A stretch of 53,111 nucleotides of DNA from Gemmatimonadota bacterium (GTDB lineage Bacteria; Gemmatimonadota; Gemmatimonadetes; Palauibacterales; Palauibacteraceae): contig JAJEEM010000011.1 of NCBI GenBank assembly GCA_022820995.1, positions 1 to 53,111 of the forward strand. Direction: 5' to 3'. The notes beneath the pieces were generated by a model. That model was not told the origin of the DNA, searched no databases, and saw only the letters and a program-made list of their open reading frames with translations. Each line of letters starts with the position of its first letter. The stretch's first letter is position 1. Below, piece after piece: positions 1 to 8,321 of the stretch. A program made the position numbers and the translations under genes.

Positions 1-1484
1 AGGCCGCGCCGGGCGCGCGTCCGGTCGAGTGCGAGGGCGACGAGCGCGGCCGCGGCCGCCCACGCGCGGGGGCCGAGTCCCGGGCCGGCCCAGCTCAGGG
101 GCAGCCCCGCGAAGAAGGCCGCGATCGCCGCGAGGCCGGCGAGCGCGACGTCCGCGGAGCCGGCGAACAGGATCCAGAGACCCCACGGCAGGATCAGCGT
201 GAGCGCGAGCGCGGGAAGCGCGAGACTCACGACCCCGCCCGCAACCACGCTGGCCGGGATCGAGGCGATGACGATGCGGTCGAAGTGGAAGGCCGCGATG
301 GGCGCGGTGACGAGGAACGCGCCGCAGCTCACGGCAAGCGCTCGCCCGATCCCGCGCAGGTGCCGGAGGGAAAGCCGGCGCGGCAACGGCACGCGGCCCC
401 CGAGCACGACGCCCGTGAACCCGGCGAAGGAGAGCTGGAACCCCGGATCGGTCACGATGAGCGGGTCTGCCAGAATGGCGAGCGTCGCCGCGAGCGCCGC
501 GAGATCGCTGAGGCGGGCGGGTCGGGCGCGGCGGAAAGCGAGCGCCCAACCCCAGAACATCAGCGCGGCCCGCACCGCCGAGGGGGGTGCGCCGATGAGG
601 CACACGTACGCGCTCGTGCAGCCGGCGGCGTAGAGCAGCCGGCGCGGACCGCGCACGCGAAGGCCGATGATCCAGGAAAGCGACGCCCCGATCAGGCCGA
701 CGTGGAGCCCGGAGATCGCGAGCAGGTGGATGATCCCGGCCCCGACGAACGCCTCTCTCGTCGCGGGGTCGAGGGTGCTGCGGTCGGCGAGCAGCAGGGC
801 CTTGCCGATCGCCCGGTGCTCGGGGGCCAGCCGGGCATCGAGCCGGGCGAGCAGCGCGGCGCGCCATTCGATGATCCAACGGCCGGGGCCCCGCGGGCCC
901 ACGGCGTTCGCCGGGACATCCAGCGGCTCCAGCGTTACGCCGCCGAGCCAGCCCAGCGTCCCGGGCGGGCGGGGCAGTCGTGGCCGCCGCCCTTCGGGGT
1001 TCGCCCCGCCCGCCGTGCGCCACGTGCCCCGGGCGAGCACCGCCGCGCCCGCGTCGTGCCCCGCTCCGGGCCGCACGAAGGCGCGCACCGCGCCCAGTCG
1101 GCAGATCCGCCCCGCCGAGACGATGTGAACGTCGCGGATCGACACCCGGACCGGGCCGGCCTCCCGGCCCTCCGGCCGCTCCGGCACCGCGTCCGCGAGC
1201 GTCCCGATCGCCACGGCCGGCGCGCCCGCCTCCAGCGTGGCGACGCAGGCCCCCAGCGCCGCCGTGCCGCTCGGCAGACCCGACAGCAACCCCGCCAGGG
1301 CGGCTAGCATGGCGGAGAGGCCCACCGATGCGCGGAGCGGGATGCCGCCGGCTCGGCCGGGGCGCGCCCGTCCGGCCTCACGTAGCACGGCCCGGCCGAC
1401 GATGACGCAGAGGAGTCCCGCCGCGACGGCCGCGGGAGCATGGAGAGGGACGGCGTCGGGCCGGGCGAGCGCGAGCCCGGCCAC
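1..1484 (-). CDS. comEC: ComEC/Rec2 DNA-uptake channel protein, C-terminus beyond the window
   Basis: Inner-membrane channel that passes single-stranded DNA into the cytoplasm during natural transformation. The minus-strand frame encodes a hydrophobic N-terminus, a soluble DUF4131-like stretch, and then the Competence-domain signature HLLAISGLHVGLIGA at about 690-735. Further alternating hydrophobic segments run to the window edge. The usual C-terminal metallo-beta-lactamase domain would lie outside the window, so completeness cannot be judged. The start is uncertain. The frame opens after a stop at 1545-1547, and the first standard start is a GTG at 1484 without a clear ribosome site. A GGAGG at 1549-1553 sits 7 nt before an in-frame ACG at 1541, so translation may begin there instead. 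It follows the LapA-like gene and is probably the last gene of the alr-miaB unit. Confidence 0.88.
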   Translation of the reverse strand, partial: MAGLALARPDAVPLHAPAAVAAGLLCVIVGRAVLREAGRARPGRAGGIPLRASVGLSAMLAALAGLLSGLPSGTAALGACVATLEAGAPAVAIGTLADAVPERPEGREAGPVRVSIRDVHIVSAGRICRLGAVRAFVRPGAGHDAGAAVLARGTWRTAGGANPEGRRPRLPRPPGTLGWLGGVTLEPLDVPANAVGPRGPGRWIIEWRAALLARLDARLAPEHRAIGKALLLADRSTLDPATREAFVGAGIIHLLAISGLHVGLIGASLSWIIGLRVRGPRRLLYAAGCTSAYVCLIGAPPSAVRAALMFWGWALAFRRARPARLSDLAALAATLAILADPLIVTDPGFQLSFAGFTGVVLGGRVPLPRRLSLRHLRGIGRALAVSCGAFLVTAPIAAFHFDRIVIASIPASVVAGGVVSLALPALALTLILPWGLWILFAGSADVALAGLAAIAAFFAGLPLSWAGPGLGPRAWAAAAALVALALDRTRARRG

Positions 1485-1599
1485 GTCCCCGGCGGCGAGC
1501 GCCAGGGCCGTCAGAAGCAGGGGCGAAAGGGAGCGGGACGTCGATCAGCCTCCGGGCGCAGGGTACACCCCTACGCTCGGAGACGTCGTCAACCGTCCG

Positions 1600-1965
1600 T
1601 CAAAGGAGGGGGCTTGGCTCCGATCGTTCCGGTGGACTAGCGGACCCGGGCGGCGTGGACGGCTCCGGCACGGCCGACGGTTCCCGCACGGACGGCGACT
1701 CCGTCAGGGCCGGCGGCCTGTGCGCGAGGCGCGCCGTCGCCGCCCGGTGCGCCAGGCGCCGGGCCCGGCGTTCGGCCCGCCACGCGAGCAGGCCCGAGAG
1801 GCCCATCCCACCGAGGATGCAGGCGAAGACGACGAGCGGGAGCGACGCGCGAATGCGGAGGAAAGGCAACACGACATTCACGAGTTCGCCCGCGTTCCTC
1901 GCCGTGAACCAGAACGCCGCGAGGATGACGACGACGAAGGCGAGAAGCCGCATCACGAAGCGCAT
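1600..1965 (-). CDS. LapA-like small inner-membrane protein
   Basis: 121 residues. Two hydrophobic helices (about residues 5-21 and 42-61) flank a short loop with the asparagine-containing pattern ARNAGELVNVVLPF. This is the LapA (lipopolysaccharide assembly protein A, DUF1049) layout. A basic stretch (RRARRLAHR) and a proline/serine-rich tail follow. In the known family, LapA is an inner-membrane protein linked to envelope assembly; here that role is inferred from topology only. The ATG overlaps the miaB stop as TGATG, so it is translationally coupled to miaB. A second in-frame ATG lies four codons in. The family assignment is moderate because the loop motif is short. Confidence 0.7.
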   Translation of the reverse strand: MRFVMRLLAFVVVILAAFWFTARNAGELVNVVLPFLRIRASLPLVVFACILGGMGLSGLLAWRAERRARRLAHRAATARLAHRPPALTESPSVREPSAVPEPSTPPGSASPPERSEPSPLL

Positions 1966-3344
1966 CAGCAGGGCTGTCCCATGAAGGTCGCGCCCGTCGT
2001 CCCCGTGAGCCGCACCTGCGCGTACGTACCGATCCGGCAGGGGTCTCCGGGAAAGGCGACGACCTTGTTCTGCTCCGTCCGGCCGAGCACATCTCCCGCG
2101 GAGCGCGCGGAGCGCTCGATCAGAACCTCGCGCCGCGAACCCACCTCGGACTCGTTGATCTCGCGCTGGATCGAGCGGTGCTCGCCGATCAGGCGTTCCA
2201 ACCGCTCCGAACCCACGTCGTCCGGCACGAAATCGGGGGCCGGAAAGCGCGTCGCCGGCGTCCCCTCGCGCAGCGAATACTTGTACAGGTAGGCATCGTC
2301 GAATCGCACGCCCCGCATCAGCTCCAGCGTGGCGTCGAAGTCCGTCTCCGTCTCCCCCGGGAAACCGACGATCACGTCCGTGGAGAGCGCGATGCCGGGC
2401 ACCTTGCGGCGCGCGGCCTCGACCGTCTTGAGAAACCCTTCGCTCGTATAGCGCCGGACCATGCGCTTGAGGATGCGATCGGAGCCCGATTGCACCGGCA
2501 GGTGGAGCTGGCGGCAGACCGTCGGCTCCGCGGCCATCACCTCGAGCAGTTCGGGCGTCACGTCGTTGGGATGGGGCGACGTGAAACGCACGCGGCGGAT
2601 GCCGTCCACGCGGCTCACGGCCCGCAGCAGCGTCGCGAAGTCCCAGTCTCCGGACTCGTACGAATTCACGGTCTGTCCGAGGAGCACGACCTCGCTGAAC
2701 CCCTCCTCCACGGCGCGCCGGGTCTCGGCGAGGACCGCCTCGGGCGTCCGGTTCTTCTCGGGTCCCCTCACGTAGGGAACGATGCAGAAGGTGCAGCGGT
2801 GATCGCAGCCGCGCTGGACCGTGATCCAGGCGCTTACCCCTTCCCGCCTCACGCTGTCCACGCCCTCGTAGTTCTCGTCCGCGTCGAGTCCGAGCAGCGT
2901 CTGTCCCCGCTCGATCGCGTTCGTCCGGATCGAACCGATGAGCTCCGGGAGGGCGCGGTACGCATCCGGCCCGGCGACGAGGTCCACGCCCGCCGCTTCC
3001 TCGATGAGCCGCGGGCCCAGCCGCTGGGCCATGCACCCCGTCACCCCCAGCACGAGGCCGGAACGCCGCTTCCGGTGGCGCTGCAGCTCGCCGATCCGGC
3101 CGCGGACGCGCTGTTCCGCGTGCTCGCGAATCGCGCATGTGTTCACGAGGATGACGTCGGCGCGCTCGGGCGCGTCCACGGCCACGAAGCCCTCGTCGAC
3201 GAGCAGCCCCTCCATCAACTCTGTATCGTTGATGTTCATCTGGCACCCGTAGGTCTCGATGTAGACCCGCCCTCCGAGCGGGCGGGGTTCGCGGGGGCGA
3301 GCCGTGCCGGGCGCCTTCAGCGTGACCAGCTTCGTCCCCTCCAT
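1965..3344 (-). CDS. miaB: tRNA-2-methylthio-N6-dimethylallyladenosine synthase MiaB
   Basis: Radical-SAM methylthiotransferase that adds the 2-methylthio group to i6A37 of tRNAs reading UNN codons. 459 residues. The N-terminal MTTase domain carries the auxiliary-cluster cysteines C34 (ETYGCQMN), C70 (NTCAIRE) and C104 (TGCMAQ). The radical-SAM motif C180-x3-C184-x2-C187 (RGCDHRCTFC) follows, and a C-terminal TRAM domain ends the protein. The ATG at 3344 is chosen because the domain begins shortly after it; the open frame runs further upstream into the neighbouring gene, where it is only a shadow. The start lies 7 nt after the barrel-protein stop, and the stop overlaps the LapA-like start. 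Length and all six cysteines are standard, so the call is firm. Confidence 0.97.
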   Translation of the reverse strand: MEGTKLVTLKAPGTARPREPRPLGGRVYIETYGCQMNINDTELMEGLLVDEGFVAVDAPERADVILVNTCAIREHAEQRVRGRIGELQRHRKRRSGLVLGVTGCMAQRLGPRLIEEAAGVDLVAGPDAYRALPELIGSIRTNAIERGQTLLGLDADENYEGVDSVRREGVSAWITVQRGCDHRCTFCIVPYVRGPEKNRTPEAVLAETRRAVEEGFSEVVLLGQTVNSYESGDWDFATLLRAVSRVDGIRRVRFTSPHPNDVTPELLEVMAAEPTVCRQLHLPVQSGSDRILKRMVRRYTSEGFLKTVEAARRKVPGIALSTDVIVGFPGETETDFDATLELMRGVRFDDAYLYKYSLREGTPATRFPAPDFVPDDVGSERLERLIGEHRSIQREINESEVGSRREVLIERSARSAGDVLGRTEQNKVVAFPGDPCRIGTYAQVRLTGTTGATFMGQPC

Positions 3345-3351
3345 CGGCGGC

Positions 3352-4545
3352 TCAGCGCTGCCGGAGGGAGAAGGAGAGCGTGACGCGCCGGAAGCTCTCC
3401 GCGAAGCCGGCTGCCGCGACGTCGCCGCGCGATCCGCTCTCGAACGCGAGGTCGAATACGGCGAGTCCCTCCTGGAACTCCCAGCCGAAACCGCCCGTGA
3501 AGGCGGACTCCTCGAGCGCTTCCGGACCCCGGCTGAAGGGGAGCCCCGTCCTCCGCCATCCGACCCGGAGCGGCAGCCTCCCGCCGAGCAGGGAGAGCGC
3601 GCCGTATTCGAGTCCTCCGCCCAGCCAGGCGATGTCGTGGGACTGGAACGCGGAGCCGGCCGCCCCATCGCGCGACCCCACGGCCGACCACCCGGCGCGG
3701 CCGCCCCCGGCGGTGAGGAGGATCTGGTCCGTCAGGCGCACGCTGCCGCCGATTTCGATCGAGGTCGGCAGATCGAACTCCGCCTCGGGCTCCTCCGCCG
3801 CTTCGGGGGTCGCGTACAGCGTCCCTCCCGTCCCGAGCGCCACGCCCGCCACCACGCGGTCCCCCAGCCGGATCGACCCGCCCCCCTTGAAGCGCCAGGC
3901 CCGCCACGACAGCTCCCTCGCCCCCACGATGCCGCCGAGCGTCGGAGCTCCTCCGATCGGATCGTTGAACTGGCGGAAGAACGACTGCCGCAGCGAGCCG
4001 GTCAGCCGCTGCGCCGAGACCCCGAGGCCCAGCGGCCCGATCCGGCGCGCGAGCGACGCGTCGACCGTGCTGATCCCGCCGTTGTGCTCCCGCGTCTCCT
4101 CGTAGGGCACCATGCCGTCGTTCAGCCGCAGCGTGTCCTGCAGGATGTTGGACCAGTCCTGGTCGAACTCGCCGCCGAAGGCCAGGCTGAAGGCCCAGTC
4201 GTTGGCGGGGACGAGCGCGCGGATCGTCGTGAATCGCCCCCGCCCCGTGTCGAGCGAGGCGCTCTCGCCCTCCAGGGTCACGCCCTCGCTGGCCAGCGAG
4301 ACGGAAAAGCCCGGTTCCGCGTGAAGGAGGAGGTCGGCCGGGTTCGAGAGGCTGTACGATCCGCCGAGGAGGCCGGAGCCGGATCCGCCGAGTGCCGCCG
4401 AGCGGCCATCCACGGGCGCGACGGGATAGCCGAGCCCGACGGCCGTGATCGGCGTCTGCGCGAAGACGGCGACGGGCGAAGCCGCCAGCGCGGCGAAAGC
4501 GAAGCCGGCCCGGACCCATCCCCGGAACCCCCGTTCGGCCCGCAT
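3352..4545 (-). CDS. Outer-membrane beta-barrel protein, unknown ligand
   Basis: 397 residues. A signal peptide (hydrophobic FAFAALAASPVAVFA, cleavage after VFAQ near residue 30) is followed by alternating beta-strand sequence rich in Gly and aromatics. It ends in SFSLRQR, in the style of a membrane-spanning last strand. The region after the signal (LGYPVAPVDGRSAALGGSG, then SLSNPADL) resembles FadL/OmpP1 or PorV-like barrels. The ATG overlaps the stop of the upstream lipoprotein gene (TGATG), which suggests that the lipoprotein and barrel work together at the outer membrane. The substrate cannot be inferred. The presence of alr, cdd and miaB in the same unit may be simple operon packing rather than function. 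Confidence 0.7.
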   Translation of the reverse strand: MRAERGFRGWVRAGFAFAALAASPVAVFAQTPITAVGLGYPVAPVDGRSAALGGSGSGLLGGSYSLSNPADLLLHAEPGFSVSLASEGVTLEGESASLDTGRGRFTTIRALVPANDWAFSLAFGGEFDQDWSNILQDTLRLNDGMVPYEETREHNGGISTVDASLARRIGPLGLGVSAQRLTGSLRQSFFRQFNDPIGGAPTLGGIVGARELSWRAWRFKGGGSIRLGDRVVAGVALGTGGTLYATPEAAEEPEAEFDLPTSIEIGGSVRLTDQILLTAGGGRAGWSAVGSRDGAAGSAFQSHDIAWLGGGLEYGALSLLGGRLPLRVGWRRTGLPFSRGPEALEESAFTGGFGWEFQEGLAVFDLAFESGSRGDVAAAGFAESFRRVTLSFSLRQR

Positions 4546-5777
4546 CACGGCACCGTGAAGTCGGGCGCCGAACTGAACACGATCCGGAGCTGCGGCTGGA
4601 ACTCCGGTGGCGATTCGGCGGAACCGAACTCCCAGTAGCCCAGCGCCTGCGCGTCCGGATCCGCCCGGAAGCCGATCCGGATGCGCGTCAGCGAATCCTG
4701 GACGGCCCGCGCCATCAGAAGCGTGATGTCGAGGCGAACCGGCTCGCCCTCGCGGAGTCTGTCGGGATCGAGCGTCGTCGTGACCAGATCCCCGCTCCCG
4801 ATCGGGGTCTTCTCGCCGACCTCGAACGGGTCGCCGAGCAGACTCACCTTGCGGGCTTCGATCGAGCGCTCCGCCGCATACAGATCGGGCGCGGCCAGAG
4901 GATGCAGGATGACTTCGGCCTGGCTCACCGTAGACCCTTCGAGCCCCGCTTCCCCGAGGATGCGGGGCGGCACGAACTCGAAGTAGATGCGGGAAGCGGG
5001 GAGGCCGCCGACGCGAAGCGCCGTGCCGGCCGGAGGCTGCGGCGGATCCAGGATGAACGCGCGTTCCTCCCAGAACTGGGACTGCGGCACGGGGACAGTC
5101 CGGCCGACGAGAGTCGGGTCGTACCGGAGCACCATCTGGGTCACGCGAAGTTTCGTTTCGGGACCGTCCAGCACGATGGCGAAGCCGTTTCCCCCGCCCG
5201 TCTGCCGCCACGCCTTCATCAGCGAATCCTCCGCCACGGCCGGCGTCATGACGAGCGTATCCGACACCGCCTCCAGCACCGCCGACGCGATCTCGACCCC
5301 GAGGCTGCCGCCGGGCGCCCCCCACGGGATCCCGGGGGCCGCCTCCTTCCACGTCGCGCCATGAGGCTCGAAACGCTCCCCCAGTTCGACGAGTTTCACA
5401 GTGACGGGAAACTCCGTGAACTCGGAGCGGATCGTGTCGAAGCGGAGCGCAAACTCCACCTCCTCGAACCTCGCGGCCGGCAGCGTGTCGACGAACGTCC
5501 GGATCGTGTCGGGGACGTTGAAGCGCACGAGCCCGCGACTCGACACGTCCGTCGCGGACGAGAGGTACACGAACGGCGCGGTGGAGGGTCGGGCGAAGCC
5601 GGTGAGCGTCGTGTCGCGCCAGGACGGAAGTGCGGCAACGGAGACGGTGACGTCCCGCGTGTCCACGCCGGCGCCGGGCACCTGCTCGGAGCCCAGCGAG
5701 AGCGGGTCCTCCGTGCATGCGCCCAGCATGCCGAGGAGGACCACCGTGACGAGCGCCGCAACTCCCCGTCCGTTCAC
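4545..5777 (-). CDS. Secreted lipoprotein, DUF4270-like, partner of the barrel gene
   Basis: 410 residues from a GTG start whose last two bases overlap the cdd stop (GTGA). Residues 1-21 form a lipoprotein signal with lipobox LGMLGAC, so the protein is lipid-anchored, most likely at the outer membrane. The rest is a beta-rich secreted domain with repeated RFDTIRSEFTEFP-like and VVLRYDP-like strands. The overall look (signal, then a PLSLGSEQVPG opening, then strain-like beta repeats) recalls DUF4270 lipoproteins of the FCB group. That match is from memory and needs a profile search. Coupling with the downstream barrel (TGATG) argues for a shared cell-surface role. No catalytic motif was recognised. 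Confidence 0.62.
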   Translation of the reverse strand: MNGRGVAALVTVVLLGMLGACTEDPLSLGSEQVPGAGVDTRDVTVSVAALPSWRDTTLTGFARPSTAPFVYLSSATDVSSRGLVRFNVPDTIRTFVDTLPAARFEEVEFALRFDTIRSEFTEFPVTVKLVELGERFEPHGATWKEAAPGIPWGAPGGSLGVEIASAVLEAVSDTLVMTPAVAEDSLMKAWRQTGGGNGFAIVLDGPETKLRVTQMVLRYDPTLVGRTVPVPQSQFWEERAFILDPPQPPAGTALRVGGLPASRIYFEFVPPRILGEAGLEGSTVSQAEVILHPLAAPDLYAAERSIEARKVSLLGDPFEVGEKTPIGSGDLVTTTLDPDRLREGEPVRLDITLLMARAVQDSLTRIRIGFRADPDAQALGYWEFGSAESPPEFQPQLRIVFSSAPDFTVP

Positions 5778-6220
5778 GGGCCCGTCTCCGCCGGGGCGGC
5801 CATCCGCTCCAGCGAGAAGTTCGCCGGCAGCAGATCCCGCAGACGCCACACGACGGACTCCCCGTTCGTCCCGATGCTCATGACCTCGAGTTCCCGGCCG
5901 AACTCGGCGAGCGCCTGGCGGCACATGCCGCACGGCGGCGCCGGGACGGCGCCGCTCGTCACGATGGCGATGCGGGCGAAGGCGCGCGCTCCCGACACGA
6001 CCGCGTGCCCCAGCGCGACCCGCTCCGCGCACGTCCCCACGGGATACGAGGCGTTCTCCACGTTGCACCCGGCGAAGACCCGGCCGTCATCGGCCTCGAG
6101 CGCCGCGCCGACGAGGAAGCGGGAATACGGAGCGTACGCGCGCTCGCGGGCGACGCTCGCCCGGGCGGCGAGGTCTTCCCACGAGAACGGCTCTCCGGCT
6201 GTCACTCGAGTCTCGGTCAT
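5774..6220 (-). CDS. cdd: Cytidine deaminase
   Basis: Zinc enzyme of pyrimidine salvage that deaminates cytidine and deoxycytidine to uridine and deoxyuridine. 148 residues, the normal length for the homotetrameric class. The zinc site is complete: C64-A65-E66 (GTCAERVA), with Glu66 as the proton shuttle, and C97-x2-C100 (PPCGMCRQ). Substrate-binding FLVGAALE and NVENASYP are also present. The ATG overlaps the alr stop by 4 nt (ATGA) and the stop overlaps the following lipoprotein start (GTGA), so it sits inside a coupled unit. Nothing is missing; the call is firm. Confidence 0.96.
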   Translation of the reverse strand: MTETRVTAGEPFSWEDLAARASVARERAYAPYSRFLVGAALEADDGRVFAGCNVENASYPVGTCAERVALGHAVVSGARAFARIAIVTSGAVPAPPCGMCRQALAEFGRELEVMSIGTNGESVVWRLRDLLPANFSLERMAAPAETGP

Positions 6221-7434
6221 CGGCTACCATCCGCGGCGTCGGCCGGTCTGCCCACGTAGTGTCGGGGCAGGCGGCGTCCGATCGCCGTCAGCACCTCGTA
6301 TTCGATCGTCCCGGCGGTGTCCGCAAATTCCGCCAGACCGATCTCTTTCCCTCCGTCACGGCCCAGGAGCGTGGCCGCGTCCCCAGCTTCGACACCCGGC
6401 ACGCCGGAAACGTCTACCGACGTCACGTCCATGCACACACCGCCCCGGATCGGCACCTGGACGCCGTGGATGAGCGCTCGTCCCCGGTTCGACAGACGCC
6501 ACGGCAACCCATCCGCGTACCCGATCCCCAGCGTGGCGAGGCGCTCGGTTCGCTTCGTCGTGTAGGTGGCCCCGTAGCTGACGGTCGAGCCCGGCGCCAG
6601 GTCACGAACTTCCAGCACCCTCGCGCGTACCCGCGCCACACTCTCCGGGTCCGCGGGCGCGCCCGCGGCGCCCGACCCCCGCCGCCCCCCGTACAGGTAG
6701 ATCCCCGGTCTGACGAGCCCCAGATGATACTGCGGATCCGCCATCATCGCATCGCTGTTCGCCGCGTGCAGGAAGGGGATCTCGACGCCGGCCGCCTCCA
6801 GGGCCGATGCGGCGCTCCGTAGACGGGTCAACTGACGGGCTGTCGCGGCCGGATCCGTCCCGGCGGAATGGAAATGGGTGTAGACGCTCGCCAGCGTCAC
6901 CCCGCCGCGCGAGAGGATCGACGCGACCCCGGGCGCCCACTCCGCGGCCTCGGCCGCCGGAAGGCCCGCGCGACCCATGCCGGTGTCGATCTCGAGGTGG
7001 GCGGGGATCCGCGTGGACGCCGCCCGCGCGCCCGCCTCCAGCGTCTCGAACGACGCCAGACTCAGCGCCGCGCTCTCGAGTCGCGCCTCGAGGAGTTGGG
7101 AGATCTCCGCAGTGGCCGAGGGGGCGAAGACGATGATGCGGCGCGTGATTCCGCCCCGCCGGAGTTCGGCGCCTTCCGGCGGCGTCGCGACCCCGAAGGC
7201 ATGGGGCTCCAGCCGATCCAGGGCGCGGGCGACCTCGATCGCGCCGAGGCCGTACGCATCCGCCTTGACCATGGGGACGAAGCGGGCGGGAGCGACGTGC
7301 TTCAGCACGCGCCGGGCGTTCCGCGACAGCGCCGCCAGATCGACCTCAAGCCAGGCTCGGTACGGGGGGGCTTCACGGCTGCGGGTCACGCGTCGCCGGG
7401 GGTTCGGGGAAGGTTCCTGCGGCGTCCCTGCCAC
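6217..7434 (-). CDS. alr: Alanine racemase
   Basis: PLP enzyme that makes D-alanine for peptidoglycan. 405 residues. The N-terminal barrel shows WLEVDLAALSRNAR, and the PLP lysine is Lys57 in MVKADAYGLG. The C-terminal domain contributes the catalytic Tyr context VSYGATYTTKRTERLATLGIGYADG and the substrate region GGVCMDVTSVDV. The GTG at 7434 has a GAAGG nine bases upstream. A second in-frame GTG at 7389 would give the more usual short N-terminus and cannot be excluded. Only 20 bp separate it from the divergent mazG, so at least one promoter must lie within the opposite gene. First gene of the minus-strand unit leading to comEC. Confidence 0.95.
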   Translation of the reverse strand: MAGTPQEPSPNPRRRVTRSREAPPYRAWLEVDLAALSRNARRVLKHVAPARFVPMVKADAYGLGAIEVARALDRLEPHAFGVATPPEGAELRRGGITRRIIVFAPSATAEISQLLEARLESAALSLASFETLEAGARAASTRIPAHLEIDTGMGRAGLPAAEAAEWAPGVASILSRGGVTLASVYTHFHSAGTDPAATARQLTRLRSAASALEAAGVEIPFLHAANSDAMMADPQYHLGLVRPGIYLYGGRRGSGAAGAPADPESVARVRARVLEVRDLAPGSTVSYGATYTTKRTERLATLGIGYADGLPWRLSNRGRALIHGVQVPIRGGVCMDVTSVDVSGVPGVEAGDAATLLGRDGGKEIGLAEFADTAGTIEYEVLTAIGRRLPRHYVGRPADAADGSR

Positions 7435-7454
7435 GGGATGATACCTTCGCCGTC

Positions 7455-8303
7455 ATGCAGGAGCCAACCGCCGCCGACCTTGAACGTCTCCACACGGAAG
7501 ACGGTCGCGAAGGGGATCATGCCCTCGCCCGCGTCCTCGCGCTCGTCCGCTTCCTGCGCGTCCGCTGTCCGTGGGACGCGAAGCAGACGCCGCAGACGCT
7601 CCGCCCGTATCTCCTCGAGGAGGCGCACGAAGTCGCGGACGCGATCCGGGCCGGAGACGACGGCGACCTGTCGGGAGAACTCGGCGATCTGCTCCTGAAC
7701 GTCGCCTTCCAGATCGTGCTCGCCGAAGAGCGCGGCGCCTTCGGGGCCGCCGACGTCGTCGAAGCGCTCGAGGCGAAGATGGAGGCGCGCCACCCGCACG
7801 TGTACGGCGATGCCGACGCGCCGCCCGACTGGGAGTCGCTCAAGGCCGCGGAACGCGAGTCTGCGGACGATCCCTTTCACGGCGTGCCGGCCGGGCTCGA
7901 CCCGCTCAGCCGCGCGGCGCGCGTGCAGGAGCGGATGGCCGGGTTCGGGTTCGACTGGCCCGATCTCGCGGGCCCCGTGGAGAAGGTGCGCGAAGAGACG
8001 GCGGAACTCGAGCACGCGGCGGCCGAAGACGCGTCCGCGCCGCCCGGACCGGCCGCGCCGCCCCGCATCGGCGAGGCGGGCCCGGAGGTCGTCGACGAGG
8101 TGGGGGATCTGCTCTTCGCGGTGGTGAACGCCTCGCGGTGGGCCGGCGCTCACCCGGCCAACGCGCTTCTCGGCGCCGTCGAGAAATTCGAGCGCCGCTG
8201 CCGGCGCATGATCGAACTCGCGGAGAGCCGCGGTCTCGAGTGGAAGGGCGCGGATCTCGCGACCCTCGACGCCGTGTGGGAGGAAGTGAAGGCCGACGAA
8301 TAG
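7455..8303 (+). CDS. mazG: MazG nucleoside triphosphate pyrophosphohydrolase
   Basis: Hydrolyses (d)NTPs to monophosphates and pyrophosphate, cleaning non-canonical nucleotides and lowering ppGpp in some species. 282 residues with two MazG repeats. The first repeat has the full metal-binding pattern E55-E56-x2-E59 (LLEEAHEVADAI) and E75-x2-D78 (ELGDLLLNVAFQ). The second repeats it as KVREETAELE and EVGDLLFAVVN. An Ala/Pro-rich insert (about residues 190-205) lies between the halves of the second domain. No ribosome-binding site is visible before the ATG, and the gene starts 20 bp from divergent alr, so a very short or absent leader is possible. Confidence 0.95.
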   Translation: MQEPTAADLERLHTEDGREGDHALARVLALVRFLRVRCPWDAKQTPQTLRPYLLEEAHEVADAIRAGDDGDLSGELGDLLLNVAFQIVLAEERGAFGAADVVEALEAKMEARHPHVYGDADAPPDWESLKAAERESADDPFHGVPAGLDPLSRAARVQERMAGFGFDWPDLAGPVEKVREETAELEHAAAEDASAPPGPAAPPRIGEAGPEVVDEVGDLLFAVVNASRWAGAHPANALLGAVEKFERRCRRMIELAESRGLEWKGADLATLDAVWEEVKADE

Positions 8304-8321
8304 GCTGAGGCCCGCGGCCGT

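Noticed and set aside
285..1307. Plus-strand open frame of 340 codons
   Set aside because: It is opposite comEC, has an Arg/Pro/Gly-rich composition and no domain; the minus strand has the clear HLLAISGLHVGL competence motif.
1600..3246. Minus-strand frame of 548 codons running through miaB
   Set aside because: Only its last 121 codons (LapA-like) are real; the rest is a shifted frame of miaB without conserved sequence.
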